Below, piece by piece: positions 24,522 to 41,400 of a DNA stretch of 64,000 nucleotides. The first letter of the stretch is position 1; every line of letters begins with the position of its first letter. The DNA is from Nymphaea colorata (lineage: Eukaryota > Streptophyta > Magnoliopsida > Nymphaeales > Nymphaeaceae): assembly GCF_008831285.2 (NCBI RefSeq), contig NC_045148.1, forward strand, positions 5,711,001 through 5,775,000, written 5' to 3'. A program made the position numbers and the translations under genes. The notes below the pieces were generated by a model. That model was not told the DNA's origin, did no database searches, and was given only the letters and a program-made list of their open reading frames with translations.

Positions 24522-27500
24522 CCTCTAGAGGAGTAGGGAAGTAATTGGAGGCCCGATCATCGATAACCACCACTCCAGGAGCATTGCTAAGAATTTCTTT
24601 TGCTGTGTTCTGTATATCAGTCAAAGACAGATTAACATAGACAAAAATAAAGAATTGACATAACAAGGTTTGGCCACCTGATCATAGAAGTCGTTGAAGA
24701 ATTAAATGCACAATTAGAATAAAATTTCATTTAGGAGAAGGTCAGATGGTACAGTCCAACTATCAGTATCAGCCATTCATATCGATGGAAAAATGAACTG
24801 TTTTTAAAAAGCTACGCTAGAATAAAGGTTCACATCTAGTTTTCTATGCAATCAAAACAGGTGAATACTGAAATATTTATAACTTTGCATTGAAGTAACT
24901 TGGAGAAACTTCACACTTTACAACCATTTATCATTCTGCATTATGCACTCTGAGCCCATGATATACCAGTAAACTTATTTGTTCAATGAGAATTAAGTTA
25001 AAACCAGGCAATCTATTATCCTTTTCCTTTCCTTTAACTATGAAGAATAAAGACTTACTTCAATTGTAACACAAGGCATAGCTAGCAAAACCAGTTAGTT
25101 CCATATTCCAACTAAATTTAGCTCTTATTTTTGCACCCTTATCTCATTCAATTGCAGGCACAACCTTTAAAGTGGCATAAATGGTGTTATGCATGGATAT
25201 CAACCATTCCTCTTTTTCAATTAATTAAGATTCAATTATTGAAATGTTTTCATTCTAACGTTAGCAATACTAGTTTGATTGAGGACATAAGATCAAGATC
25301 TCGGCTTGTCACTGTAGGCTGCATACGGGCAGAGTGTACAAGTTGCAATGTGGGATTGTGCTTAAAAATCCAGCCTATAGAAACCCAGAACAGAAGCACA
25401 GTCATATAATGCAGTTTGAGATGGTGATTATTTATCATTCCAGCATTGCCACCACCATATAAGGTTACCAATACAATTAAGTGTCATGTCCTCAGCTTGC
25501 TGTATACATGCGTATATAAATCCAGTGAGCAACCTAGAACAATATGGACCCAGGCAAACTCCATAACCAAAATCACCTTGCCGAACCATATTGTCAAAAA
25601 CCTTTTCCAGAATGAGGCTAGGCCCACAATCTTGCCATGAATTATTTACCGGGATGAAACTAGAAGTAGCACAACATTTGACACCAACAGGAAAGCCATT
25701 CATGAACTTAAATAGTCAAGGGCTTATACTTGCATAACGTACTACTGACTATTGTAGTTTATAACCATTTTCAGCTGAACTTAGACCATCTATAACGCAA
25801 GTTAGATCCATCATACCAATCATTTGTGTTAGTTTTAAGTTGGACCATTGCAGTTTCTATCAAAGCCAAGTTCAATAATTAGACCTGAGTGCTAACTGCT
25901 AGCATGCACAATGCATTTTTCTTACAGGGGGTGGATTATAGCATTGAAGCTGTGTGGAGACAAGATAGTTCTAGATTAATGATTTTCAGAAAACTCAAGG
26001 ACCTTAAATACCTACTCAAGCACCAAATATCATAGTTTTTAGTCTTTTTGAGAAGCAAACACAAGATGACTATAAGACAAGTTGGTATCTATCATACAGG
26101 GCATTCGAGGCACTTATGAGCCAGATTTTTTATAATATCAGCCAACGTTAAATCTGTCTATGTTTGAATGAGAATTCTGTAATTGATTTTGTTCCACGTA
26201 TATCCACCATGTCTTCCATATGGAAGATATTTTGTAGCTTTGAACTACCAGCCTTGCTTGTCCACTTCCGCAGCTTCAATGCAATGACATACAAAATCTC
26301 CTTTATATTTCTCATTGTTTATTCAGCTGAACCATCATGATGAGTCACTACATACAAAACTGCTACTTTATCACTATTTCTAGGCCAATGATTGCCGGCA
26401 TGCCATAAATGTAAATACAGGCATACGTTCTTAAGTTTTGTCTTTCTGTTCTTTTTTCTTTTTTGCCGTGTTCCCTATCTTTCTATTAAGTTTCAAGATC
26501 AGTGATCCACAATTTAATTTTCAAAAAACCACTAGTGGAAACAACCCCTTTCAAATCTTTACTAGAAAAAGCCTATACTGAATATTTAGCATACAAGTTT
26601 AAAAGCGATGAAGAAACAAGCTTGGAGTCATATATTCCCCAAAATACCTCATCAAGTGGCTTCTCAAATTGCAGGTTGACACTCTCAGCATGTGCACGCA
26701 TTACAGGAACTCGAATACATGTGGCTGTTATCATCACATTGGGATCATTCTGCAAGAAGAAACAGATAATAAGGAAGAAAGGGAGCCAGTCAAATGGATT
26801 ACTACATTAGTTGTGACTTACAAAACAAAAACACATGTCAAAGGCCATAAGTGCAGATAACTAAATGAAAATGACACATACCCATATTTTCCGAGTCTCC
26901 TTTACCATCTTCATTTCTTCTTCATTATAACCATTTGAGAGAATCGGGGCATTGTGAGAGAAAAGATTGAAAGCATACTGCATACAGAAAGGAGTTGCAC
27001 AATCAATATCTATAAACTAAACCAGCAAAAAAAGTTCACAACAATGAGCAAAAGAATCTCCTAGTAAAAACAGTAGCATAGCAACAGAACAAACCTGCTG
27101 CTTGAAAATTTTGCAGGTTGGCTGCTTCCCTTCCAAGACCTACTTGAATAAAGCATAGATTCAATATTCCAAAAAATATCTATATTGTAAGAACTTCAAA
27201 GTAACTAGATAGAGATTCTTCATAAAGGCACAAATGGCTATTGGCTAGGGAAGAAGAGGACAGGGGATAAAACCTCACGAGTTTGTAGTTCAAGTTCTTC
27301 CATAGCTGCTGCCCCAGCACCACTGGCTGCTTGGTATGTGCTTACTACCATACGTAATACCTATTATCACATTGTTAATTAGAAGGCACATATGCATTGA
27401 TGATGTAGATAAGAATGTGTACATAAATTTGTATCATGAAAACATTGTACTATCTCCAGAATGATGGAGAAGGACAATAATTATCTGATGCAGTATACAA

Positions 27501-30097
27501 AAATGAACGACATAACATAATTACGAAAAAATATGCCCCAACATTCTCCAAGTAAATGGTGTAGCAAAATGAAAAGGTGTGCATGTCATAGAAGTTGGTT
27601 TGGCTTTTATTGGTGCAAATGAAGCAAGAAAATCTGTAGATAACTCAATAGCTGCCCGCTGTGCACTGTACGAATAGTTAACCTCAAGCAGAGTTGCTAC
27701 TTGGTTTACCTTAGAATGCCGATGAAGAGGAGTTGCAGCCATCAAGCATATTATTGTGGAACAATTAGGATTTGCAATAATTGCACCTTTTCCCGTACCG
27801 ACTTTTATATGAGCCATCGCTTCTGGATTAACCTAGACAAGCAAGGGAGAAAACATGATTTAGAAAGTATAAAGAAATCAATTTCTCAAGAAACATGAAA
27901 GTAGAATCACACTTATTCTTTCAGATTAACTTCAACAATATTCACAGGCAAAGGAAGCAAGCACCTCAGGGATGACAAGTGGAATTCCCTCATCCATCCG
28001 GAAAGCAGAGCTATTATCAACTACAATTGATCCTTGAGAGGCAGCTACGGGCCCAAATTTTTTACTACAAAAACCAATTGAAAGCTCTTAGAAGGTGAAA
28101 ACAGAAAGAATAAAAAAACCTTTCAAATGCAAAATTGTACAAACCAAGCAAACACTCACTTCCAAATTGTTTACAGCAAAACTGATATAATGCACAAAAT
28201 AGAGAACAAAGTGGTGTCCTTTGTTTTTCCCTTGGTTCACTACGATACGTTTGGAATTTACAGTAATAAAACAGCCTGGCGTCAACATGAACGTCAGATG
28301 AATAAACCTTATACCACCATAGAATGCATTTATGCATATGGAGGTGCATGGAATTTGCTATATCTGATGAACTTAAGAAGCATTTGCCTCATGTTTCAAC
28401 AACATAACCTTCAGCATGCTTGCCGCAGTCCAGACTAAGGTCATAACAAAATTTGGTTTTACCATGTGAATTCCAACTTGCAACAGAAGCCTGATTTTCC
28501 TATCAAATCCAGATACACTTTTGGCCGAATTTTCTGTCTAAGACCGATTTGGCCCAATCCTTTTGCGCCCACCCCTATCTGGTTGAAGGTCCAGACGTAT
28601 CAGGGTCTTACTGGCCCCCAATAGTCCAACGCATCTTAGCCCAAAAACGGCCTTCTTTAACCTACACAGCCTGGACAAGGGGCGGCCCCAATTAATCCGA
28701 AGTGAAGCTAACCATCCACAAACTTGGACACGCTATAAGCGCTTAAAAGATGGTCCGGATGAAGAGGTCGAGAACATGGTTCTGCTTCGGACGTGACCGG
28801 GTCGGATGACCACTGAACACAGCCTAATTGCATTTCATATACAGAACTTGAGATGGACGAGCCTCACCGAATTCCAAATTTCCAATGACTTGCTTACAAG
28901 TCATCGGTTACATCTCAGACGCAAAACTGCATATGGACCCAAATCTGCTCGTCATTCTCTTCTTTTACGAAATGGGTGCCTGAATCTGAACCATTCATAG
29001 CTCTGTAATCGGTGGTTAACTTATTATATCCATGATTCCAGCTTCCCTGTTTGGCCAATCTTTTTTCTCTTGGAAATAAATATTTTCCAATGAATCCAAT
29101 CTTCAGAAAGATGAGCGCTAAACTCCACAACACCACGCGGTTGTTCTGGTACTGACCTTCCAGAAACCAAAATCCGGTTTTACATGCTAATCGGACTTTG
29201 TATAGATCCGCCCCAATATTAATCAGATCGCCTTCTGATAACCGAATCCGGACACCGCCGAGTTGGCTGTGGGTCGGGTCCAATTCAAACCCGAACATTC
29301 ACATCCCCGCCAAAATAAAAACATGCGCTCTGCACGTAGTGGTGGTCAGTGGTCTTAAAAGAAACGATGACCGTTATAGTTGCGAAATTAACGTTAAAAA
29401 CGCATAAGAAATCAACGTTATGAACAAGAGTCTGAAGCCAGCGCTTGTACTGCGCGACACTAGATTGCGTCATCCCGCCATGCTTCAACGAAACGAGGGA
29501 AACGAAGTGTACCAATTTCGCTCGGGAACACATAGCAGAGGGTCGGGTTCCATGGAAAAGGCAATGCCTCAAACACAGAAACGAGGGAAAATGGAAGCGA
29601 TGGAGAGGCGAGGAAGACGGACCTTATGGAACCGCCAGCACTGAACAGAGCAATGTCGATGCCATTAAAGCTGTCCTCTGTGAGCTCCTCCACGACGTAC
29701 TCCTTTCCCTGCAACCCAAACCCACAATCCGAGATCAAGAACCGAGAAGAAAAGAAAACTAAACGCAGTACGAGATGGCGAAGAGCCAGTTGTTGCAACG
29801 AGGGCATGTTGATTAGCAATGCCAGACCTCGAAAGGCATCTCCTTGCCGGCGGATCGCTTGCTGGCGAGCATGGAGATGGATCGGTAGGGGAAGTCCCTG
29901 TCGGATAGGACCTGGAGGAACTCCTGGCCGACGGCGCCGGTGACGCCGACGACCGCTACGGAAGGGCCGTCCTCCCTCAGCCCCATCCTCACGACGCTCC
30001 TCCTCGCCCTCGTGGGGAGGAAGACGGACGCCCTCCGCAGGGCGGCTGAGTGGGGGGAGGAGATTGCGGGAGGGAAAGGGCGGAGGGATGAAGACAT
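24169..30097 (-). CDS. ASD: aspartate-semialdehyde dehydrogenase, plastid-targeted
   Basis: ASADH reduces aspartyl phosphate to aspartate semialdehyde with NADPH, the branch point to lysine, threonine, methionine and isoleucine, in plastids. Eleven exons, high to low: 29828-30097, 29623-29708, 27965-28064, 27710-27832, 27274-27360, 27095-27139, 26882-26977, 26648-26749, 24523-24609, 24351-24418, 24169-24250. All are GT-AG and in phase, giving 381 aa, close to plant homologues. The first ~38 residues are rich in Ser, Ala and Arg with no acids, as in a plastid transit peptide. Next come the nucleotide-binding loop [11 protein letters not shown] (G51, G54, G57), catalytic Cys176 in NPNCSTI, and [11 protein letters not shown] (R282, H289), then the C-terminus [19 protein letters not shown]. 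No residue is missing and no frame is broken. Intron 8 is about 1.9-2.0 kb, and introns 9 and 10 carry microsatellites. Confidence 0.95.
24302..24328. repeat. (CT)n microsatellite in ASADH intron 10
   Basis: A CT-dinucleotide run of about 13 units lies 22 bp from the exon 10 donor (exon ends at 24351). The whole intron is only 100 bp, so the tract is a large part of it. Confidence 0.8.
24458..24522. repeat. (CA)n(GA)n compound microsatellite abutting a splice donor
   Basis: About 65 bp of CA then GA repeats fill most of ASADH intron 9 (24419-24522, 104 bp). On the coding strand the intron begins GTCTCTCTCT, so the microsatellite starts within the 5' splice site itself. Length change here could affect splicing. 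Confidence 0.8.
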
Positions 30098-34086
<3,989 letters not shown>

Positions 34087-34102
34087 TAGTAGCAGAGATC
34101 TT

Positions 34103-34231
34103 CCAAGAAGTACACTGCTACATTAGTAGATTAGTAGGCGTAGCAGAGGCCTTCCAAGAAACCGTGGGCAAACTGCATGGAGTGCCCCACGAGGCTCCCT
34201 CTAGCTACTAATGTAGCAGTGTACTTTTTGG
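34103..34231. repeat. second, smaller inverted repeat (27-bp arms)
   Basis: The segment at 34103-34129 (CCAAGAAGTACACTGCTACA then TTAGTAG) pairs with 34205-34231 with one mismatch. The spacer is 75 bp and holds a second TAGCAGAGGCCTTCCAAGAA, a direct near-copy of 34091-34110. The size and arm length fit a small hairpin transcript or a decayed MITE. No known plant microRNA was recognised. Confidence 0.6.
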
Positions 34232-34690
34232 ATAATGCTGCTTCGTTTGTCCGACTGAGGTTGTTGTTGTATCTGGGAGATAGCTTCCCTGAAATCTTGT
34301 AACAGTCCAGCGTGTGGTCCTGGGAGGTGCGCTGCCTCTAGCTGCGGCAGGCCTCACCACAGCCTCAGCCAGGAGGTCGCATCACGTTGCCCCTCGCTGG
34401 ACAGCGAGATGTCACAGTGGTGTGTGTCATCTACACCCTCGTCGTTCAGCGAAGGGGTTCAAATGTTAACCGTTGCCCCTCACTGAACAGCAAGGATGGG
34501 ACAACGCTCCCGTCGACTCCCTCATTGGAGAGCAGGGACGACATTTGGCCATCACAGCTCGGGATCCTCTTTTCCTAATTTCCAAAAGGATTACAATTCA
34601 CTAATAATTGAAAAAAAGGAATCTTACGTATAACCAAACAACTTTTATCTCTCACTTGGGAAGAAAATTGAAACGAGTAGAACCTTCAAG
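34232..34690. other. GC-rich patch with short imperfect repeats
   Basis: In otherwise AT-rich DNA, 34300-34560 is GC-rich. It repeats a motif of the type GTTGCCCCTCGCTGGACAGC three times in diverged form (about 34387, 34462 and 34510). No coding homology is seen. It may be a fragment of a GC-rich transposon or of captured sequence. Confidence 0.35.
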
Positions 34691-35441
34691 TTAGTCTGAA
34701 TCACCTAGAATGTAAGTACTAACATCTTCAAGCTGCAGGCTGAGCTTGCTAAAGTAAGACACGACCATGCCCCATGGGCCTAGCAAGACCATCCTAGTTA
34801 AAGCACATGAAGGACCGATGGCTTGCAGATCCTTTTTACTGCCTGTCAGAGAGGAATTGGATACACAAAAATAAAGATATGGACATGTCTGAAGCATGAT
34901 GAGTTGCTGACGGATCAATTTTTTTACATGCCAATCAGAAAATGAATAAACACAAACACATTTGCCTATTGATTATAAAGATTGCAAACTCATGCATGAT
35001 CAAGTGTATAGGAAACCTACTCTTGGGTAATCATTATGGCAAATAAAATTCGTTTCTTTTCTTGACATAAAATTTTGACAGGTATGGCAGATAGACCAGT
35101 TTAAGATATCTTTACATTGTTTCTTAAATGCACAGCAGATCAGGACTGAAAAAATGGAACATACATACAATGATGACTTTTTTAGTCACCCAAGGTTGCT
35201 GAGGCATGGCCCTCAACGTCTCGTCAAGCGTATACAAAAATAAGAGATACAATTCATCAAGAGAAAAAACTAAAATTGTGACCGCTGGCCAGGAACCCTC
35301 AACAAAATGGAGTTACAGAATTAGCAGATCTGCTCTCCAACCCCATAGGTTAGGACTTCGTAGTCATACTTTAGGTTGTATGCTCTAGGCTGCGTGCAGC
35401 AACCAAAAAGAATCTGAGAGGCTGTGAAGTCAGCATATATG
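34691..35441. other. 3' flank of EXO1
   Basis: The 3' untranslated region of EXO1 should begin here on the minus strand after the TGA at 35442-35444. A 75-codon minus frame at 34691-34918 has no recognisable similarity and I do not call it a gene. Confidence 0.35.
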
Positions 35442-38400
35442 TCACTGTAACATCATTTTTTCTAAGCCATTCCGAAAAGGTTTTTGGTGCTTTGGAACGT
35501 ACATGAACTTGCTGAAATCCTGAGACCCGACATTTTTCCTTCAGATAAATGAACATCATAGTAGTCAGACAATCATATTTGTGTTTCTTTGGTCAAAACA
35601 ACAGTAAATGAGGATGCTTACATAATTTGACAAGCATTTTTCACATCTTTAAGGGGTGGACGAAGGCCACTGGCACGACAGCCTGATGCCTTCCCTTTGA
35701 ATGAAGACATAATTGAAAGAAATCTTTCCATTGATTTTTCTGCTATGTAGGAATATTCTTCCAAATGTGAAATATCACATGGCAGGCTCTTGTTACATGA
35801 AATTTGCTGCACTAAATGGTTGCTGACTTGATCACCTATAAACAAAGCACTTTTATTAAGCTATACTTCAAAGTTGGAACACCTCAACCTTCCCTATATT
35901 TGAAAAGGAAATGATAAGTTAACGACTAAAAACCTTCATCTCAAACAAGTTGCCCAAGATGCATGACATCTAATGAGATCAATGTCATAGGCTCCCCATA
36001 CCTTTGATTTTCATCCAATATGCCATATTTCCCGTCCTTCACCATGTACATTTCACAGTCCCATGATCAACCAAATTTTACAGCCATGTATATTGAATAA
36101 ATGCAGATACTACCCCATATTTCAGAAGTTCCACAACTATCCAGATCAGTTCTGGTTATATAGACTTAGATTGAAATAAGCACTGGGGACTCGAGCAAAA
36201 CACAAATACATGCATGTGTTTGTACTTTGTAGGCATGAAAGTAAATTTTTTGTGTATCCATGTGTACATTTAGTTGGATCCAGTATTTCGGTTTGGGTTT
36301 GGATAACTGATCTTGATCCAGTGAGTACAAGTCAGCAGTTTTTTGTTTTTCTCATTACTTAAAGGTTTAACCTGACAAGCGACTATGGGCGGTACTATAT
36401 GCATCGATAGACTAGTTCAAAGACATTTTCACATGAAAACAAACATAAACTTAGAATTTGTGTTTTGCATAGTAGGAAGCCAACTGTCAGCTAAGTAACA
36501 CGGACTTTTCAAAAAGCCAGCAGTTTGGGATGCAGCCACTGACAATTTTCATTTCTTTTGACAGAATTATAGCTTGGTTAATCGATAGATAGATAGATAT
36601 TGTTTGCAAAACCTGCATGCATGTGTTTTTTGAAAAATGTGGTGTGTTATATAGATTGTGAGGTTGAAAGTGGAAGTTCTTCAAAGAAAAAACAAAGACG
36701 CATGCATCACTTTCCCTTCAGGACTCATCTCAGTACTCTGGAGAAACAGCAAGGATTGCAACAATTAAGGCTTCCCAACATGAATTACGATTCTGCTAAA
36801 GGCATGACATCAGTGATATATTAATCTATTTTGAATGGTCTCTAAAGAAAATGCCTGCATTTCCTTTTCTGCTCAACAAATCCATGTTGTATGAGCCTAT
36901 GAGGGAAAAAATATCCAAATAAGATATGCTTTACTCATGCAATGAATCCAACTATCAGACATTAAAAAATGAGATAAATTTGCACCATCGAAAAGAGGGG
37001 TCTTAGATCTTACTTGCTGTGTTCAGAGAATGATCTGTTTGCCTGCACGTGGCCCTGGCCAAGCTCTTGGAAAAAAAAAAGAAGCCATATTATGCACAAG
37101 AACACAGATTAGAGCGGTTACACCAGAATCCATTCGATATTTAACAAAAATAAGTTCAGAAAAAAGCCATACTTTCCGAATTTTATGTGCAGGGTTAGGC
37201 TTTATCATCTTCTCGGCACATTCTTCATCTATGTTATGCCCTGTGTTCAAAACGCCACAATTTTCATCTGATAAATCGGCAGTGAAATAAGGACTTCTCG
37301 TGATGACCTTCCTCTTTAATTGTTTTTCCTTAATGGCAAATTCATCTGATACACTCTTATGCACATGTGACTCTTCAATTGTTGAAGGTGGAGCACATTT
37401 TGAAGTGAGAAACTGTTGTGTTGACATATTAGAATCTGGAGTAACTGGGGCACCAAATTTAGACTTCACCTCCTTTGTTTTCCCTTCAATGGAAAGGATG
37501 CAAATGTTAAACGCATTAAACTGAAGCCTTACTTAAAAACAGCATTGCAGACTCTCAGACATCATGATTTTTTCCTTTTCTCAAAAACTGGAGAAAATAA
37601 GGAAAACAAAAAAAAGAAGTTCACAATATTTTGAAAAAAAATGCCAAAATGAAAATATCACATTTATCTCTTTTTTTATGTTTTTCCCATTCGTTTGAGA
37701 AAAAAAATGTTTTTAATGTATTTGTAAGTTTTTTGATGTCTCTTTTGATATTTTAATAACTATATTGAATCTTCATCAACGATTTTGTAAGAAAATTAGT
37801 AAAAAATCAAATTTTGCATTTTTCTATTTCTAAATTATTTGACTGAAGATCTTCATGACATAAACAAACTTCCTGATTAATATGTGCGAAAAACCATGCT
37901 GACAGCAAAGAAAAATAGTTAATGTAAAGGAGGAGAGCCTATAAGAACATACCGGTTCCAGCAAGATCCAAAATTTCATCTTTTGCACCAATAATGTCTT
38001 CTATCTGTTATATAAACCATGCTTCCTTTAATTTGTCTTAGTGCATTTTATAGTAGCCTATGATGGAACAAATATGACTCAACCATGTAAGTAAAATAAA
38101 GGGAGAAAAAGTCCGGCTCACCCTTGATGTAAATGCAGAATGGTTGAAATGTCCTCTTGATTTGATGCTTTTCAGTTCAACTAAAGGCTGCTTGAAGATA
38201 CAATTAGTACCGCTTGTTTGCTGTCTAGTTAGGTCAGAAGTATTAGACAGATGATCATCAGTGTTTTGAGAAGATTCTTCTAGCTCCTCATTCTGCTTAC
38301 ATCTAATCCGAGGGGCCTTGAATTTCCTTTTTGCTTCAACTGATGCTAAACCTTGGTAAATAAATGAGCATTAAAGTTGAACAAGAAACTAAGCATGGAA

Positions 38401-41400
38401 CAATCTGGTACACATTCTTCCTTTTTTAGAAAGTGAGATCATCTAATATTTTGTGTCTATCCCAGAAAGGATTGAAATCAATAGCACATGAGATATAAAA
38501 TAAGCACGGAACAATCCGGTACACATTCTTCCTTTTTTAGAAAGTGTGATCATCTAATATTTTGTGTCTATCCCAGAAAGGATTGAAATCAATAGCACAT
38601 GAGGTATCAATTTTCTTAGGTCAATTATGTAAATATCTGGACATAAAAAGAGATGTTCGGAATGGCGGATATAGTATGAGCCATGAATTAAATGCTACCA
38701 CATGTATGAACCAGCAGGTGCAAGTATATGCATGTATGTAACTAATACTATATATACAATTATGTACATATTACGCATTGTGTATACCATAGTCACAAAT
38801 AACATCTTGTAGTTTTAAAGAGCGATGTTTTTCTCGGGTATAATACGCCGAGCTTGAAAAGAACGGGAAAAATAAGGTAAATTTTTAAAAATTTAAAAAA
38901 AACTAAAACGGGGGGAAAATGAAGTAGGTGAGAAACTAATAACACAAACATCAAAAGATAAGTAGATTTGTAACAAATAAAAAATAGAAAATGAAAAAAA
39001 AAACTTTTTGGCATTAAAAAAAGTGAAAAAGTGAAAAAAAAGCAAAAAAAAAACGTGATAAAAATGCATTTTTTCGTTTTTAATATTTTTTTCAAAAAAA
39101 TGTGGTTTTTTAGTTTTAAACGGCCATTTAATTTATCACGTTTTTTTCACATTTTTTTCAACAAAAAACGTGGTTAACTGTTTTCTGTGACTATGGTGTA
39201 TACACATGAATGCATGTACGCTATAGTATGCACGTTTGTACTTGTTAATTGACTCTAGTATCAGATAGAGGAGCCTTCTAACATGCATGACCTGCAGTAG
39301 GTTTCAACAAAATCAACAAGTTCTATTATTCCTATTAAGACTTAAATTCTATTTTTCACAAACAACTTTCTAAACAGTGTAGCAGAAGAGGTAATACGGA
39401 AAACAAGAATATCCATAACTCATACGACAATCTTTGGGTTGTCTGAGACATAAATCAATTCCAATTCTCAGGAGTTAGTCTGCAGTTTATGACTCATCTT
39501 CAACTTGTTGCACTTATGACATTCAAATAATTGATACATAATCTACCCATCCATGAAATCAGGCAAATGAATCTAAGATCAAAAGTATTGATATTGACCT
39601 ATCTCTGTGTCCTTGACATAATCCTCTCTTAGTGCATGAAACAAAAATCTAACAAGGAAAGCAATTTTAGAAGGATACAGAAATAGTTCGTCATAACATT
39701 TTTCTGCACAGGCAAAACCATTTGTTTCTTTAGTTGAGGTTGAAATGCTTTAACTATATATTTGTCAAGGCCCTGTCTCATTTCCCCCTGCATGTCAACA
39801 AAGTAAATGTACTAAGAGGACAAGTAAAAAAATTTTAATGATTCCTCTCAATGGTTAAAACACATATCAATTTGGTACATTGACAAGCTAAGCAGGAGCA
39901 TTCATATAACAATCACCGTTTAGATGCCTGAGAAGATGTACAACTGCATCTGTCTAAGATGAAAACTAGGTGACTCTTCATTTGGAGAAAAAGGCCACAT
40001 ACAAACAGTGGGTTGCCGAGAAAGAAAGTTTTTTCAGTGAATATATTCAAGATCCAGCCCTTCTATTATAAATACAGTGCAAACTGGTAAATAGAACTGC
40101 TAATTCAGTGCAAGGAAGGTACATAGCACCAACAAGCAAAATAATGGAAATAAAAGAACAAGATTTTAAAGACTAACATTATAAAGTTAGGCTTGCTGAA
40201 GAGTAACAATCCACAATTACAAGAAAAACTTGCTTTTTTTTTTCTTATGAACTATAAAGTTACAGGCACTGGCTCATGAAAGTTGTTGCAAGAACAGGTT
40301 GCTTGTGCTAAAAATACTAGAATTCATAACAGTTATTTTCTGAATCTTCCCTCTTGAATGATCTACAAAGACACAAATGGATGCAGCAATGGACAAGCCG
40401 AAACACATACGATAGTGGCAGGAAGGTGACACTGTAGATTTTGAAAAAGTGACAGGCTTCCAATACAAATCCTTACCAATGAAACCGAACTTTTTATACA
40501 ACTATTCGTAGTTAATCATGTAATGCTTTTAATATATCTAGGGGAGGGGATATCATATTCCAATATATTAAGTACAGATTTGGCATTGCACATAAGAAAG
40601 GCTTCACAAATCATAATAGACACCCATGTAAAGGAACAAAGCCTTCCAAGTTAAGACAAAAGAAGCTCTTTATGGACTGAGACATCATTTCTGTCTCGAA
40701 TTTCCAAAGAGAATGAATAAACACAGACTCAAACAAAGATCCACTAAATGTAGTTTAACCATATATACTTGTGCATCTGAAAGGTTCCCTGAATGAAGTT
40801 GATCATGTATTCTTTCTGAAATATGTAAGTTCAGAGAAAAGAGTGGCAGTGAAGAAGCATATCATTCACTTCATGGTAATGAATCATTATCCTCATCTCA
40901 ATGCTATATAGAGGATTATACTGCAAGCTCATTTTATGGGGATGTTAGGTCTAAAGCAGTCAAGATCCTAGGTCATATGATAGAAGTTAGGCATATGGCA
41001 ATCCATCAAACCATCAGCATGGAAATAAATCTTCTCCATTTTCCAAAGGATAACAGAAAATATCATTTGAGAACCTCATAGAACAGATAACCACCAACTG
41101 CAACACAGAAAGCAAAACATAGTTTATATTCACTATTCTGCCTATCATTTCCTGCTTCATTACCTCTAGAGGTATATGATTTAGCTTCAAGCATCACAGA
41201 GTTGTCAGTTAAAAAAACACAGAAGTTAAAACACCATTAGTACTTGTCAATTCACAAACGAAGGATGACAGCATATGAACTTCCTCAGAAGGTTATAGAA
41301 TGGAGCACAGCAAATAAGACAGAGTACCTGAAATGGCACTTTAGTGAATGGATCAAGTTCGCCTCTTGCTATCCCCTTGGCTATGTTCTGGGGCATTATT

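Larger units (their letters stand above)
38352..39678 (-). other. candidate U12-type GT-AG intron of EXO1
   Basis: The donor on the minus strand reads GTATCCTTCT, an exact match to the U12 GT consensus GTATCCTT. The acceptor is CCAAG before GTTTAGC, in the phase needed to join NYF to [11 protein letters not shown]. The best branch-site candidate (AACTTTAAT) is a weak match. The 1327-bp intron also holds a MITE and a 111-bp tandem duplication. Confidence 0.6.

Noticed and set aside
38793-39095. Two similar phenylalanine-rich minus-strand frames (38793-39095 and 49894-50103)
   Set aside because: Their similarity comes from the shared AT-rich MITE, not from a protein. Composition explains the pseudo-membrane look.
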